From: an uncultured Bacteroidota bacterium
GTDB lineage: Bacteria > Bacteroidota > Bacteroidia > Bacteroidales > VadinHA17
Direction: 5' to 3'
Length of the DNA: 48,209 nt
Assembly: GCA_937864815.1 (NCBI GenBank)
Contig: CALMJY010000086.1
Span: forward strand, 1-48,209
Shown: piece after piece, positions 1 through 8,139 of the stretch
Numbering within the stretch: the first letter of the stretch is position 1
Layout: each line of letters opens with the position of its first letter
Notes under the pieces: model-generated
What the model saw: only the letters and a program-made list of their open reading frames with translations
Database searches by the model: none
What the model was told of the DNA's origin: nothing
Made by a program: the position numbers and the translations under genes

Positions 1-2718
1 TTAATTGAATTTCAGAATAAGTTTACCACCAATGCTTTTATATCCGAGATCTTCAAAGCCAACATAAACTCCAAGTTCGGCAAGGAAGAAAATCTCGCTT
101 ATACTGTAACCCAGTTCTGTATAATTCGGATTATTCTTAGTCCCGAGCCAGGAGAGGCTCACATTTTCCCTCATCAGTGTATTGCTGATTCCGGGCAGTA
201 GTTTAATAAGAAGGTATGGAGTTGTGTACTTTATGTGCAATTCCCCGAATGCCTCGGGTGTACTTATTGAATAGTATGCAGGCAGCATAAATGCATCCTG
301 GTAATCATCGAGAAGTACGAGAGGAGGCTGAGGATTAAAATGGAAGAAATCATAAAATGGAACATTCCTGTTATCCAGAAATCCTCCCGCCCTGATCCTC
401 CACCTGAGTTCACTGAAAGCACCGATATCATCATATCTTTTGTAAGCTTCAAATCTTATCATGTCATAGTGCCTGACTGCATTGTCAAACTGACTTAATT
501 CATTTATGCCATGCTGCCATGCCAAACTTAAAGTAGGCCATGTTGATCCCCGGGGTACTTTTCTTCCATTGTTTATCCTGTACTTCATGAAAGGAGTATA
601 AGTGAGCTTTATATTTATATCAGCATGTCTCATATCAGTCATGTAATTCACAGGATTTGATGCTGAGTCGAGGTAGGGGTTGTCCGGTATATTATCAGTA
701 TAAACATTGGACGACCTGATAAATGAATAGTCTGTGGTATTTTCAAGGACATGACGGTCATCAATATTTGAACTTATATCAAGGTTCAATCCATTGACAA
801 TCTCTGTTTTGAACCCCATGATGAGGTACTTTGAATCATATAGTTTCAGATAGTTTTTTTCAAAGAACAGTGATGTGATGGAGTTAAGCAAAGGGTTTAT
901 ACCTCCACCTGTTCCTATATCTTTTGAATACATACCCGTCCGAAGGTAGATTTGTCTTTGTTTTAGTCCGTTAAATGAATATGTTCCGTTAACTCTCCAC
1001 ATAAATTCCTTCCGGCTGAAAGCATATCTGAAATCAGGGTAAACAGAGATGGAATTCCAGTCTTTAAAAGCTTTGGAAAACCGGAAACTCAATCCGTAGG
1101 TGAAGCCATCAACTGTGTTGAAGGCAATACTGTTTTTATCAATGAAACCATTGTGAGTAAAATAAAAACCGCTTGTATCTCTCCAGGTATGACCAAAGAT
1201 GATCCACTGAGCCCTGGTTCCAAACATATTATTCTTCTTTCCTCCTTCTGTAGGGATTGTATCATTTTTTATTTCCCTTTTTGTAGACAAGGCCTTGATA
1301 CTATCATTTTTCCTGATGCTTTTCATTTCAAGTTCCGAAAGAGGAACAGGTCGTACAGCAGCCCAGTATATACTGTCCTTTTTACCGGCATCCTTCTCCA
1401 CAACATGGGTAGTTTTGTCGCTGATCTCCAGTTTATTCCTGACACTGTCAGGGAGGCTTTCGTTTGATTCCTTTTCCATTAGTCTTGAAAGCTTTACCAT
1501 ATCCCTGTTGCTCATATCCTCCTTCGCCAGTATCTTCTCTATCTGTTGCTTTGTCTTGGATTTTACTGTATCAGTCTTTTCTGCAGGAAGTGCTGTTCTT
1601 CCGGTATAATCGACGGAGATTGTTTTTGGCTTTGCAAGTGCCAGATTGGGTTTTACATCAAGGTATTTCACTGATCCGCCATATCCGGCATCAGCCTTGA
1701 ATCCCATTATTGAAATATTTATATCAAATTTATGGCTTACCGGCATCCAGATGTCATCCTGAACCGGAATGTATAACTGTTGCACTTTTATTTTGCCTAC
1801 AAGGTTTTCGTTTGTCAGGTCAACACTGTGAAGACACCAGAGATCTTCAATAATAAAGATAGTTCCTTCAAATACCTGCTGGCTTTTTCTTTTTGGGATT
1901 ACTTCGATCTTGTTTATTGTATAATTGCCCTGAAGTGATGCTCCCAGGTATTTAAATTTATAGTGTGAAAAAGCATTAGGGGAGAGCGGTGATATGGCAA
2001 CATCCACTAAGATAGGCTGGTAGAAACTGGCCTGTATGAAATCCATTGGTGAAATATCATCTCCCTGTTCCGGAAATGTGCTGTTAAAGGAAATTACTTT
2101 TTGAAAATACTTGTCAGGGGCATTGAATTCAATTTCATTGAATGATTCCATAACAAAAACATCACCTTCCTTTATTAACTTATCCTCATTTGAGGACTTT
2201 GATCCTGCCGAAATTGAAGTTGATTCATTGTCTGATGCAATCTTCATTGATTTTTGAAGAAGCCTGGGGATGTTTTGTACAACCAGATTCCCTTTAAGGT
2301 AAACCTCCGCTTTATAGTTGCTTATATTATTCAGGTAATATGGTGCCATTCCAATTACCTTTCTCATTATAATATATGCCGGGTCTTCTCCTGATGCTGT
2401 AATACGGACTTCAGGTATCTGGTAATACTGAACCGGTAGTATGATGTTTTTTGTAATAGTTTTGTCAGAAAGGGTAACATTAACGAAGATTGGCTCATAG
2501 CCAAGGCTTTGATAGATCACAGTATATTTTCCTGCAGGGAGCTTTATTTCATAATCTCCCTTCACATTTGCAGTGGTCCCCTGTTTTCTTTCCTGAATAT
2601 AAACTGTGGAATACTGAATGGGCTCTCCTGCCTGATTTGTTATCTTACCCTTCAGTATTTGAGCGGAGAGTTGATTGCAAGAAATTAATAAAACTAATGA
2701 TAATATTAAATGCTTCAT
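1..2718 (-). CDS. DUF5686 family outer-membrane-associated protein with carboxypeptidase-regulatory-like N-terminus
   Basis: This 905-residue protein begins with a signal peptide (hydrophobic LILSLVLLIS, then CNQLSAQ). Residues about 20-105 look like a CarboxypepD_reg-like beta-sandwich (GKITNQAGEPIQYSTVYI, then GTTANVKGDYEIKLPAGKY), the domain that starts many SusC-type and surface proteins in Bacteroidota. The rest matches the DUF5686 type: a periplasmic region, a charged Lys/Asp/Ser-rich linker at about 375-490, and a C-terminal half rich in alternating aromatic strands that ends in LILKFN, typical of an outer-membrane barrel. The molecular function of this family is not known to me. The stop lies at the first bases of the window, so the gene is complete. 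It is the last of three minus-strand genes, 30 bp after rsmI. Family assignment is by pattern recognition, not by a search. Confidence 0.75.
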   Translation of the reverse strand: MKHLILSLVLLISCNQLSAQILKGKITNQAGEPIQYSTVYIQERKQGTTANVKGDYEIKLPAGKYTVIYQSLGYEPIFVNVTLSDKTITKNIILPVQYYQIPEVRITASGEDPAYIIMRKVIGMAPYYLNNISNYKAEVYLKGNLVVQNIPRLLQKSMKIASDNESTSISAGSKSSNEDKLIKEGDVFVMESFNEIEFNAPDKYFQKVISFNSTFPEQGDDISPMDFIQASFYQPILVDVAISPLSPNAFSHYKFKYLGASLQGNYTINKIEVIPKRKSQQVFEGTIFIIEDLWCLHSVDLTNENLVGKIKVQQLYIPVQDDIWMPVSHKFDINISIMGFKADAGYGGSVKYLDVKPNLALAKPKTISVDYTGRTALPAEKTDTVKSKTKQQIEKILAKEDMSNRDMVKLSRLMEKESNESLPDSVRNKLEISDKTTHVVEKDAGKKDSIYWAAVRPVPLSELEMKSIRKNDSIKALSTKREIKNDTIPTEGGKKNNMFGTRAQWIIFGHTWRDTSGFYFTHNGFIDKNSIAFNTVDGFTYGLSFRFSKAFKDWNSISVYPDFRYAFSRKEFMWRVNGTYSFNGLKQRQIYLRTGMYSKDIGTGGGINPLLNSITSLFFEKNYLKLYDSKYLIMGFKTEIVNGLNLDISSNIDDRHVLENTTDYSFIRSSNVYTDNIPDNPYLDSASNPVNYMTDMRHADINIKLTYTPFMKYRINNGRKVPRGSTWPTLSLAWQHGINELSQFDNAVRHYDMIRFEAYKRYDDIGAFSELRWRIRAGGFLDNRNVPFYDFFHFNPQPPLVLLDDYQDAFMLPAYYSISTPEAFGELHIKYTTPYLLIKLLPGISNTLMRENVSLSWLGTKNNPNYTELGYSISEIFFLAELGVYVGFEDLGYKSIGGKLILKFN

Positions 2719-2748
2719 AAACAGCCATTCTCAACTGTAAAAACCGTC

Positions 2749-3423
2749 CTATGACTTCTTTCCTGCCACAACAATCACTATTTCTCCCTTTGGTGTTTTC
2801 TCCCGGTAATATTCTGCAAGAAAAGCCAGACTGCCTCTAATATTTTCCTCATAAATTTTACTCAGCTCCCTCGAAACACATGCTTCGCGGTCACGACCAA
2901 AGTGTTCGGACATTTCATTAAGAGCTTTAACCAGCCGGTATGGTGATTCATAGAATATCATAGTGCGGGTTTCTTCAGCCAGTCCTGAGAGTCGTTTGTT
3001 TCTCCCTTTTTTCTGGGGCAGGAATCCTTCAAAGCAGAATCTGTCACATGGGAGTCCTGAGTTAACAAGGGCAGGAACCATTGCTGTCGGACCGGGCAGT
3101 GTTTCGACCTCAATTCCCTTTTCGATGCATGTTCTTACCAGCAGAAACCCGGGATCAGAGATACCGGGAGTTCCTGCATCGGATATAAGGGCAATTGTCA
3201 GTCCACCGATTATTTTATTACATATTGATTCAACGCTTTTATGCTCATTGAACATATGATGTGACTGCAACAGGGTTCTTATATTATAATGATTCAGAAG
3301 CTTTGAAGCCTGACGGGTATCTTCGGCAAGTATAAGACCGGCACTGCCCAGAACTTCGAGAGCCCTGAAAGTGATATCTTTCAGATTTCCGATCGGAGTA
3401 GGTACCAGAATAAGCTTACTCAT
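2749..3423 (-). CDS. rsmI: 16S rRNA (cytidine-1402-2'-O)-methyltransferase RsmI
   Basis: RsmI 2'-O-methylates C1402 of 16S rRNA in the ribosomal P site, using S-adenosylmethionine. The tetrapyrrole-methylase fold is clear: N-terminal LILVPTPIGNLKDITFRALE, then the family signature LISDAGTPGISDPG, then LPGPTAMVPALVNSGLP and the FEGFLPQKKGRNKRL stretch that is typical of RsmI. At 224 residues it is shorter than the E. coli protein (286) and lacks its C-terminal extension, as is usual for short RsmI forms. The start codon overlaps the end of the upstream 217-residue gene by 8 bp, which suggests translational coupling. It is followed 30 bp later by the DUF5686 gene. Confident. Confidence 0.93.
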   Translation of the reverse strand: MSKLILVPTPIGNLKDITFRALEVLGSAGLILAEDTRQASKLLNHYNIRTLLQSHHMFNEHKSVESICNKIIGGLTIALISDAGTPGISDPGFLLVRTCIEKGIEVETLPGPTAMVPALVNSGLPCDRFCFEGFLPQKKGRNKRLSGLAEETRTMIFYESPYRLVKALNEMSEHFGRDREACVSRELSKIYEENIRGSLAFLAEYYREKTPKGEIVIVVAGKKS

Positions 3424-4069
3424 TCGGAATGTGTTTGCGTTTCACGAGGTCCATAAGCTGTTTAACCGCTTCATTCTCCTCACTGCTTCCCGTATAGCTT
3501 ATTATTACAGCCCTGGCATCATCGGTTGAACTGCTTTTTTCGAGTTTGGCAATTGCCTGATCATAAGCTTCTTTATCTCCGTTAAATATCTCTCTTATAA
3601 ATAAAAATCTGTCATTCAAACCTATAGCTGCCTTTAGACTCTGAATGGGTTTTAACTTCATAATTTCTGTTACATCATCCTCACCTTTGAATGTCCCAAG
3701 CTGTTCGTTTATGCTGGAGGACTTCCCTTTAAATTTATCAGCAATAATTGATGATAGCTGTTGATTCTTTTCGGTTTCAAGAGCAGCAATTACTTTCTCT
3801 GTCTTATTTTCACGTTCCTCCGGAGGTAGTTTTGACCTCGAAGGCTTAGCTGCCTGTTTTTTCTCCTCAGCCTTCTCAATCTTTTGTTCAATGGGCTGTT
3901 GCTTAATGCTTTTGAGGAGTCCGATTACATCTGCGGCACTTTTACATTTGGCTTTAGCAAGTTCAACCTGTATTTCCGGAACCCCCGGATAACTCTTGAG
4001 ATCATCAATGATCTGGCATGCGTCATTCAGATCTTTAATAATTAAATCGATTGTTGCATTGAATTCCAT
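3416..4069 (-). CDS. Conserved charged helical protein of unknown function
   Basis: This is a 217-residue soluble protein without signal peptide or membrane segment. The N-terminal third (MEFNATIDLIIKDLNDACQI) is helical. It is followed by a Lys/Glu/Ala-rich low-complexity linker at about 60-100 (IEKAEEKKQAAKPSRSK) and a C-terminal half with helical repeats including IGLNDRFLFIREIFNGD. I have the impression that the LNDRFLFIRELFNGD type of motif recurs in Bacteroidota hypothetical proteins, but I do not know a function. The gene overlaps rsmI by 8 bp and is the first gene of the minus-strand unit. It diverges from tdk, and the shared intergenic region carries a -7-like element and a dyad (see 4111-4167). 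No role should be assumed from the neighbourhood alone. Confidence 0.6.
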   Translation of the reverse strand: MEFNATIDLIIKDLNDACQIIDDLKSYPGVPEIQVELAKAKCKSAADVIGLLKSIKQQPIEQKIEKAEEKKQAAKPSRSKLPPEERENKTEKVIAALETEKNQQLSSIIADKFKGKSSSINEQLGTFKGEDDVTEIMKLKPIQSLKAAIGLNDRFLFIREIFNGDKEAYDQAIAKLEKSSSTDDARAVIISYTGSSEENEAVKQLMDLVKRKHIPNE

Positions 4070-4110
4070 ACAAACAGTTGTTAATAAAACAAACCATTTT
4101 CCTTATTTTG

Positions 4111-4167
4111 CAAAAGTAATATTATTCCACTTCATGGTGTATTAAAAAATACTTAACATGGTGGAAT
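4111..4167. promoter_or_regulatory. Divergent promoter region with -7 element (minus strand) and 44-bp dyad
   Basis: On the minus strand 4118-4111 reads TACTTTTG, a match to the Bacteroidota -7 consensus TAnnTTTG, and would drive the 217-residue gene and rsmI. Just upstream of it is a symmetric dyad: ATTCCAC at 4124-4130 pairs with GTGGAAT at 4161-4167, and GTATT at 4139-4143 pairs with AATAC at 4148-4152, all around the same centre. The dyad covers the -33 region of the minus promoter and ends 4 bp before the tdk start. It may be an operator or a hairpin. This is inference from pattern only. Confidence 0.35.
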
Positions 4168-4171
4168 TAAA

Positions 4172-4768
4172 ATGTTTTTATGCAGGATGGAGTTTCTCGA
4201 GAATTCATTGGCAAAGGGAGGCAAACGGGGATCTGTTGAAGTTATTACAGGTTCCATGTTTTCGGGTAAAACAGAGGAGCTTATCAGGAGGCTCAGGCGG
4301 GCGCAATTTGCCGGTCTGAAGGTAGTGATATTTAAACCTGCACTAGATAAACGATATTCTGAAACACGTGTGGTTTCACATGATGAGAGATCAATTGTCT
4401 CGACTCCGGTCGACCATCCATCAGCAATCCTGCTTCTTGCGGGCGATGCCGATGTGGTTGCTATTGATGAGGCTCAGTTCTTCGACACTTCAGTAATTGA
4501 TGTATGCAACCAGCTTGCAGATAACGGGACAAGGATTATTGTTGCTGGCCTGGATATGGATTTTATGGGAAAACCATTTGGCCCGATGCCGGGTCTGATG
4601 GCAATTGCTGAGCATGTTTACAAGGCCCACGCTATCTGCATGCGTTGCGGAAGCCTGGCTCAGTATTCCTTCCGTAAGACCGATGAATCGCAGGTTGTTC
4701 TGCTTGGTGAAAAGAATCTCTATGAGCCACTGTGCAGAAGTTGTTATAACGCTGCCCTAAACAAATAA
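4172..4768 (+). CDS. tdk: Thymidine kinase (type II)
   Basis: Thymidine kinase phosphorylates thymidine to dTMP with ATP in the salvage pathway. The 198-residue protein has the type II features: P-loop [10 protein letters not shown] at residues 27-36, the catalytic-glutamate segment AIDEAQFF at about 97-104, the lasso/substrate region [19 protein letters not shown], and two zinc-binding Cys pairs (CMRCG and CRSCY). The first ATG was kept because Bacteroidota homologues carry a comparable N-terminal extension ahead of the P-loop; an alternative ATG lies 15 bp downstream. The gene ends 3 bp before the GTG start of murF-alr, so the two are probably co-transcribed. Confident. Confidence 0.95.
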   Translation: MFLCRMEFLENSLAKGGKRGSVEVITGSMFSGKTEELIRRLRRAQFAGLKVVIFKPALDKRYSETRVVSHDERSIVSTPVDHPSAILLLAGDADVVAIDEAQFFDTSVIDVCNQLADNGTRIIVAGLDMDFMGKPFGPMPGLMAIAEHVYKAHAICMRCGSLAQYSFRKTDESQVVLLGEKNLYEPLCRSCYNAALNK

Positions 4769-4771
4769 GCG

Positions 4772-7234
4772 GTGAAACTAAAATCATCAGATATTGCCCG
4801 TATTACAGGAGGTACTCTTATTGGCTCTCCTGATGTGGTCGTAAGTGAGTTGGTTACTGACAGCAGACAACTTAGTTTTACGGAAGAAATAGCATTTGTG
4901 GCTATCAGGGGAAAAAACCATGACGGTCATCAGTATATTGCAAACCTTTATCAGAAAGGGATAAGAACTTTTATTGTTGAAAAGCTTCCGGAGAATACTT
5001 CCGGCTATTCATCAGCTGCATTTATACAGACAGATAGTTCAGTTGAAGCACTTCAGAAAATAGCATCATATAGGCGCAAAGCATTTAATTCACCTGTTAT
5101 CGCTATAACAGGAAGTGCAGGTAAAACTATTGTCAAAGAGTGGCTTGCAGACATTATGAGCCTTACTCTTCCTGTAATCAGAAGCCCCAGAAGCTATAAT
5201 TCACAAATCGGAGTACCTCTTTCTGTCTGGAAACTTGATGAGAAATACCGTTTGGGAATATTTGAAGCAGGGATATCCCAGATGGGAGAGATGGAAAAAC
5301 TCCGGAAAATTATTGACCCGACAATAGGTGTAATTACTAATATAGGTGATGCCCACAGGGAAAATTTCCCTGATTATCACACCAAAGCTTCTGAAAAACT
5401 TAAACTTTTCAGAAACTCTTCAGCAATTATTTTCTGCAGTGATCATAAGATAATCCGTGAACTAATAGATTCTGATGAAAACCTGGGAAAGAAGGAACTC
5501 GTGTCATGGTCCGTACAAAACAAAAGTGCATCGGTTTATGCAGTGATATTCATCCTTCCTTCAGGAAACACGGGTCTTAATCTTACCTTCAGAGGTGTAT
5601 CATTTTTATTTGAGGTTCCATTTCAGGACAGAGCATCAATTGAAAATGCAATAACGGTTGCCTCAGTCTGTCTTTACATGGGAGTCAGTCAGGATATCAT
5701 TGACAGGGGTTTACGCGGACTTGTTTCAGTCCCTATGAGGATGGAGATGAAAGGAGGCATTAACAACTGCCAGCTTATAGAGGATTATTATAACTCTGAT
5801 CCGGGATCACTTGGTATGGCAATTGACTATCTCCTGGCACAAAACGGGAAGAAGACAACCCTGATTCTTTCTGATTTCGTTCAGGCGGGAAGGAGTGATG
5901 AAGATCTTTACGGGGAGGTAGCCGGGCTTATCAGAAAGACAGAAATTTCACGATTTATAGGTATCGGCAGAGCACTCACTTCATGCAGACATCTTTTCAG
6001 GCCTGATGACAGGTTTTTTTACACAACAGATGAATATATCAGGAGTGTAATTACAACTGATTACAGAAACGAGATAATACTCCTGAAGGGAGCAAGGATC
6101 TTTGAGTTTGAAAAGATTGCGAAGGTACTTGAGCAGCAGGTTCATCAGACTGTGCTTGAGATAAACCTGGATGCAATCTCCCACAATCTGAATAAATTCC
6201 GCAGTTACCTGGATCCGTCTGTTAAAATTATGGCCATGGTTAAGGCTTTCGCCTATGGTTCAGGTTCATCTGAGATAGCTTCCTTTCTTGAGTATCACCG
6301 CGTTGGTTACCTAGCAGTTGCATATGCAGATGAAGGAGTAGGACTTAGAAATTCCGGTGTCACCCTGCCGGTAATGGTTATGAATCCCGATCCCTCGGCA
6401 GCCGACCTTATGATTAAATATAATCTTGAACCTGAGCTGTACAGTTTTGCTTCATTCAGGTCATTTGTTACTGTGGCAGAACGACATGGTCTGATTGGTT
6501 ACCCTGTTCATATAAAGATAGACACAGGTATGCACCGCTTGGGTTTCCTCCCTGAAGAGGTTGATGAACTGGTTAAGGAAATCCATGACATGGAATGTAT
6601 CCGAATCATTTCAGTTTTTTCGCATCTTTCTGCAAGTGAGGATCCGCAGCTTGATGATTTCACAAGGAAGCAGGTTCAGATTTTTCTTGAGGCTGCGGGG
6701 AAGATTCGCGAGGCTGTAACCTATCCTTTCCTGAGGCATATTCTAAACTCTTCAGGGATCATAAGAATGCCTGAATATCAGTTTGAGATGGTTCGGCCCG
6801 GAATCGGAATTTATGGTGCCGGTAGTTTTGAAGGAGTGGAATTAAAACAGGCCGGGCGCTTCAAGACACGAATATCACAGGTTAAGAAAGTGAAGAAAGG
6901 AGAACCGGTAGGTTACGGATGTTCCGACGTGTCCGATTCCGACAGGATAATTGCAATTCTTCCGGTAGGCTATGCTGACGGGCTTAAAAGAAAGATGGGA
7001 AACAGCAGAGGCAGTCTTTTTATAAAGGGGAAAAGGGTTCCCATTATAGGGAATGTGTGTATGGATATGTGCATGGCCGATATTACCGGAACTGATGCTG
7101 TTGAAGGTGATGAAGCGGAAATTTTCGGAGAAAATATTCCTGTTAATGAAATCGCGGAGATTTGTGAAACTATTCCTTATGAAATACTTACCTCAATTCC
7201 GGAAAGGGTAAAAAGAGTATTTTACAGGGAGTAG
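4772..7234 (+). CDS. murF-alr: Bifunctional UDP-N-acetylmuramoyl-tripeptide:D-Ala-D-Ala ligase / alanine racemase (MurF-Alr fusion)
   Basis: This is an 820-residue cytoplasmic fusion. Residues 1 to about 455 form a MurF ligase with the ATP loop ITGSAGKTIVKEW (G114-T119), which adds D-Ala-D-Ala to the UDP-MurNAc tripeptide. Residues about 460-820 form an alanine racemase that makes the D-alanine feeding that step. The racemase keeps the pyridoxal-phosphate lysine (K491 in MVKAFAYGSG), the partner tyrosine (Y715 in VGYGCSD), the PVGYADG segment and the GNVCMDMCMAD loop. This gene fusion is known in Bacteroidota. Translation starts at a GTG three bases after the tdk stop; no better ATG is nearby. 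The P-loop has Ser-Ala where many MurF have Thr-x-Gly or Ser-Asn, which is minor. The gene ends in a convergent gap holding a palindromic repeat. Confidence 0.95.
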   Translation: MKLKSSDIARITGGTLIGSPDVVVSELVTDSRQLSFTEEIAFVAIRGKNHDGHQYIANLYQKGIRTFIVEKLPENTSGYSSAAFIQTDSSVEALQKIASYRRKAFNSPVIAITGSAGKTIVKEWLADIMSLTLPVIRSPRSYNSQIGVPLSVWKLDEKYRLGIFEAGISQMGEMEKLRKIIDPTIGVITNIGDAHRENFPDYHTKASEKLKLFRNSSAIIFCSDHKIIRELIDSDENLGKKELVSWSVQNKSASVYAVIFILPSGNTGLNLTFRGVSFLFEVPFQDRASIENAITVASVCLYMGVSQDIIDRGLRGLVSVPMRMEMKGGINNCQLIEDYYNSDPGSLGMAIDYLLAQNGKKTTLILSDFVQAGRSDEDLYGEVAGLIRKTEISRFIGIGRALTSCRHLFRPDDRFFYTTDEYIRSVITTDYRNEIILLKGARIFEFEKIAKVLEQQVHQTVLEINLDAISHNLNKFRSYLDPSVKIMAMVKAFAYGSGSSEIASFLEYHRVGYLAVAYADEGVGLRNSGVTLPVMVMNPDPSAADLMIKYNLEPELYSFASFRSFVTVAERHGLIGYPVHIKIDTGMHRLGFLPEEVDELVKEIHDMECIRIISVFSHLSASEDPQLDDFTRKQVQIFLEAAGKIREAVTYPFLRHILNSSGIIRMPEYQFEMVRPGIGIYGAGSFEGVELKQAGRFKTRISQVKKVKKGEPVGYGCSDVSDSDRIIAILPVGYADGLKRKMGNSRGSLFIKGKRVPIIGNVCMDMCMADITGTDAVEGDEAEIFGENIPVNEIAEICETIPYEILTSIPERVKRVFYRE

Positions 7235-7253
7235 GAGATGTGGATATAATTTG

Positions 7254-7380
7254 TTTTAACCACAGAGAACACAGAGTTCTCACTAAGTGCACAGAGGTAA
7301 AGCCTTGATTATTATTTCTTTGTGAGCTCTGTGCATTTTCTTTGTGACCTCTGTGGTTAATAGATTTTGACTTTTTCTAC
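7254..7380. repeat. Palindromic intergenic element, copy 1
   Basis: The left arm begins TTTTAACCACAGAGAACACAG and the right arm ends TTTGTGACCTCTGTGGTTAA, followed by GACTTTTTCTAC. The arms pair imperfectly over about 50 bp each. It sits between the convergent 3' ends of murF-alr and the Crp/Fnr gene. Copies 2 (21789-21928) and 3 (44664-44785) share the arms and the flanking GAAAAAGT sequence. It could fold into a long hairpin in RNA and serve as a two-way terminator. Confidence 0.8.
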
Positions 7381-7396
7381 ACCTTTTCACCAGATA

Positions 7397-8098
7397 TCAC
7401 CCGACCTTGCTTATAATTTCAAGAGCAGGTATATCGAGGAGTGTAATTTTCTTTCTTTTTATTGCTATTTTCCCTTCTGTAGCCAGGTTTGATAATGTCC
7501 TGATAGCATTTGATGTGGTCATATTGGAATGATGAGCCAGATCATCTCTTGACAGCGAAGCGTTAATGGTCTTTCCGTCTGATTCCATTCCGTATATTTC
7601 ACTCAGCATAAGAAGGGTTTCCACCAGTCTGCCTCTGACATGTTTCTGTGTTAGAGAAACAATCCTCTCATTTGCAAAAGTCAGCTCATCGGAGATAAGC
7701 TTCATCATTTTGAATGAAAAATCTGTATTTGTTTTAAGGATATTTACAATGACATTCCTGTCAATCATGCAGACTACAGAGTCTTCGATCGCAACTGCCG
7801 AATCTATCCATTCCGAAGGATGAAAGATATTCCTGAAGCCGGTCAGTTCAGACGGCCGAACCAGTTTCAGGATCTGTTCCCTGCCTCCGACGCCGATTCT
7901 GAATATTTTAAATTTCCCGGAAACCAGGCAGATTATTCCTTTGGCTTTCTCCCCTTCACTGTAGATAAACTCACCTCTGTTTACATGAATTACAGAACAG
8001 TTTCTGGTAACAGACTCCTTATCCCTTATTTGTAATCCTTTGAATACCGAATTGGGATTTTCAAGGCAAAACTCGATGTTAGGATCTGGATATTGCAT
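7397..8098 (-). CDS. Crp/Fnr family transcriptional regulator
   Basis: This 233-residue DNA-binding protein has an N-terminal cyclic-nucleotide-binding-type beta-roll (residues about 35-130, including GEFIYSEGEKAKGIICLVSGKFKIFR), a dimerisation helix (about 135-165) and a C-terminal winged helix-turn-helix (LSRDDLAHHSNMTTSNAIR, about 177-195). The FNR-type N-terminal cluster of four cysteines is absent, so oxygen sensing through a 4Fe-4S cluster is not supported; the ligand is unknown. It lies 41 bp after nadE, and that gap holds both a -7-like element and a small palindrome, so it may have its own autoregulated promoter besides read-through from nadE. Family is confident; the regulon is not known. 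Confidence 0.9.
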   Translation of the reverse strand: MQYPDPNIEFCLENPNSVFKGLQIRDKESVTRNCSVIHVNRGEFIYSEGEKAKGIICLVSGKFKIFRIGVGGREQILKLVRPSELTGFRNIFHPSEWIDSAVAIEDSVVCMIDRNVIVNILKTNTDFSFKMMKLISDELTFANERIVSLTQKHVRGRLVETLLMLSEIYGMESDGKTINASLSRDDLAHHSNMTTSNAIRTLSNLATEGKIAIKRKKITLLDIPALEIISKVG

Positions 8099-8106
8099 TG
8101 GAAATT

Positions 8107-8130
8107 ATGTTATAAAACATATCAAAGGTA
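8107..8130 (-). promoter_or_regulatory. Candidate promoter and operator of the Crp/Fnr gene
   Basis: On the minus strand 8130-8123 reads TACCTTTG, matching the -7 consensus TAnnTTTG. Immediately downstream, around the expected transcription start, is the palindrome ATGTT-ATAA-AACAT (8107-8120). Its position suggests repression by a dimeric protein, perhaps the Crp/Fnr protein itself. Inferred from pattern and location only. Confidence 0.35.
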
Positions 8131-8139
8131 TGTAAAAAA

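Noticed and set aside
7397-8098. Oxygen-sensing FNR protein.
   Set aside because: The N-terminal region lacks the set of cysteines needed for a 4Fe-4S cluster, so only the wider Crp/Fnr family can be claimed.
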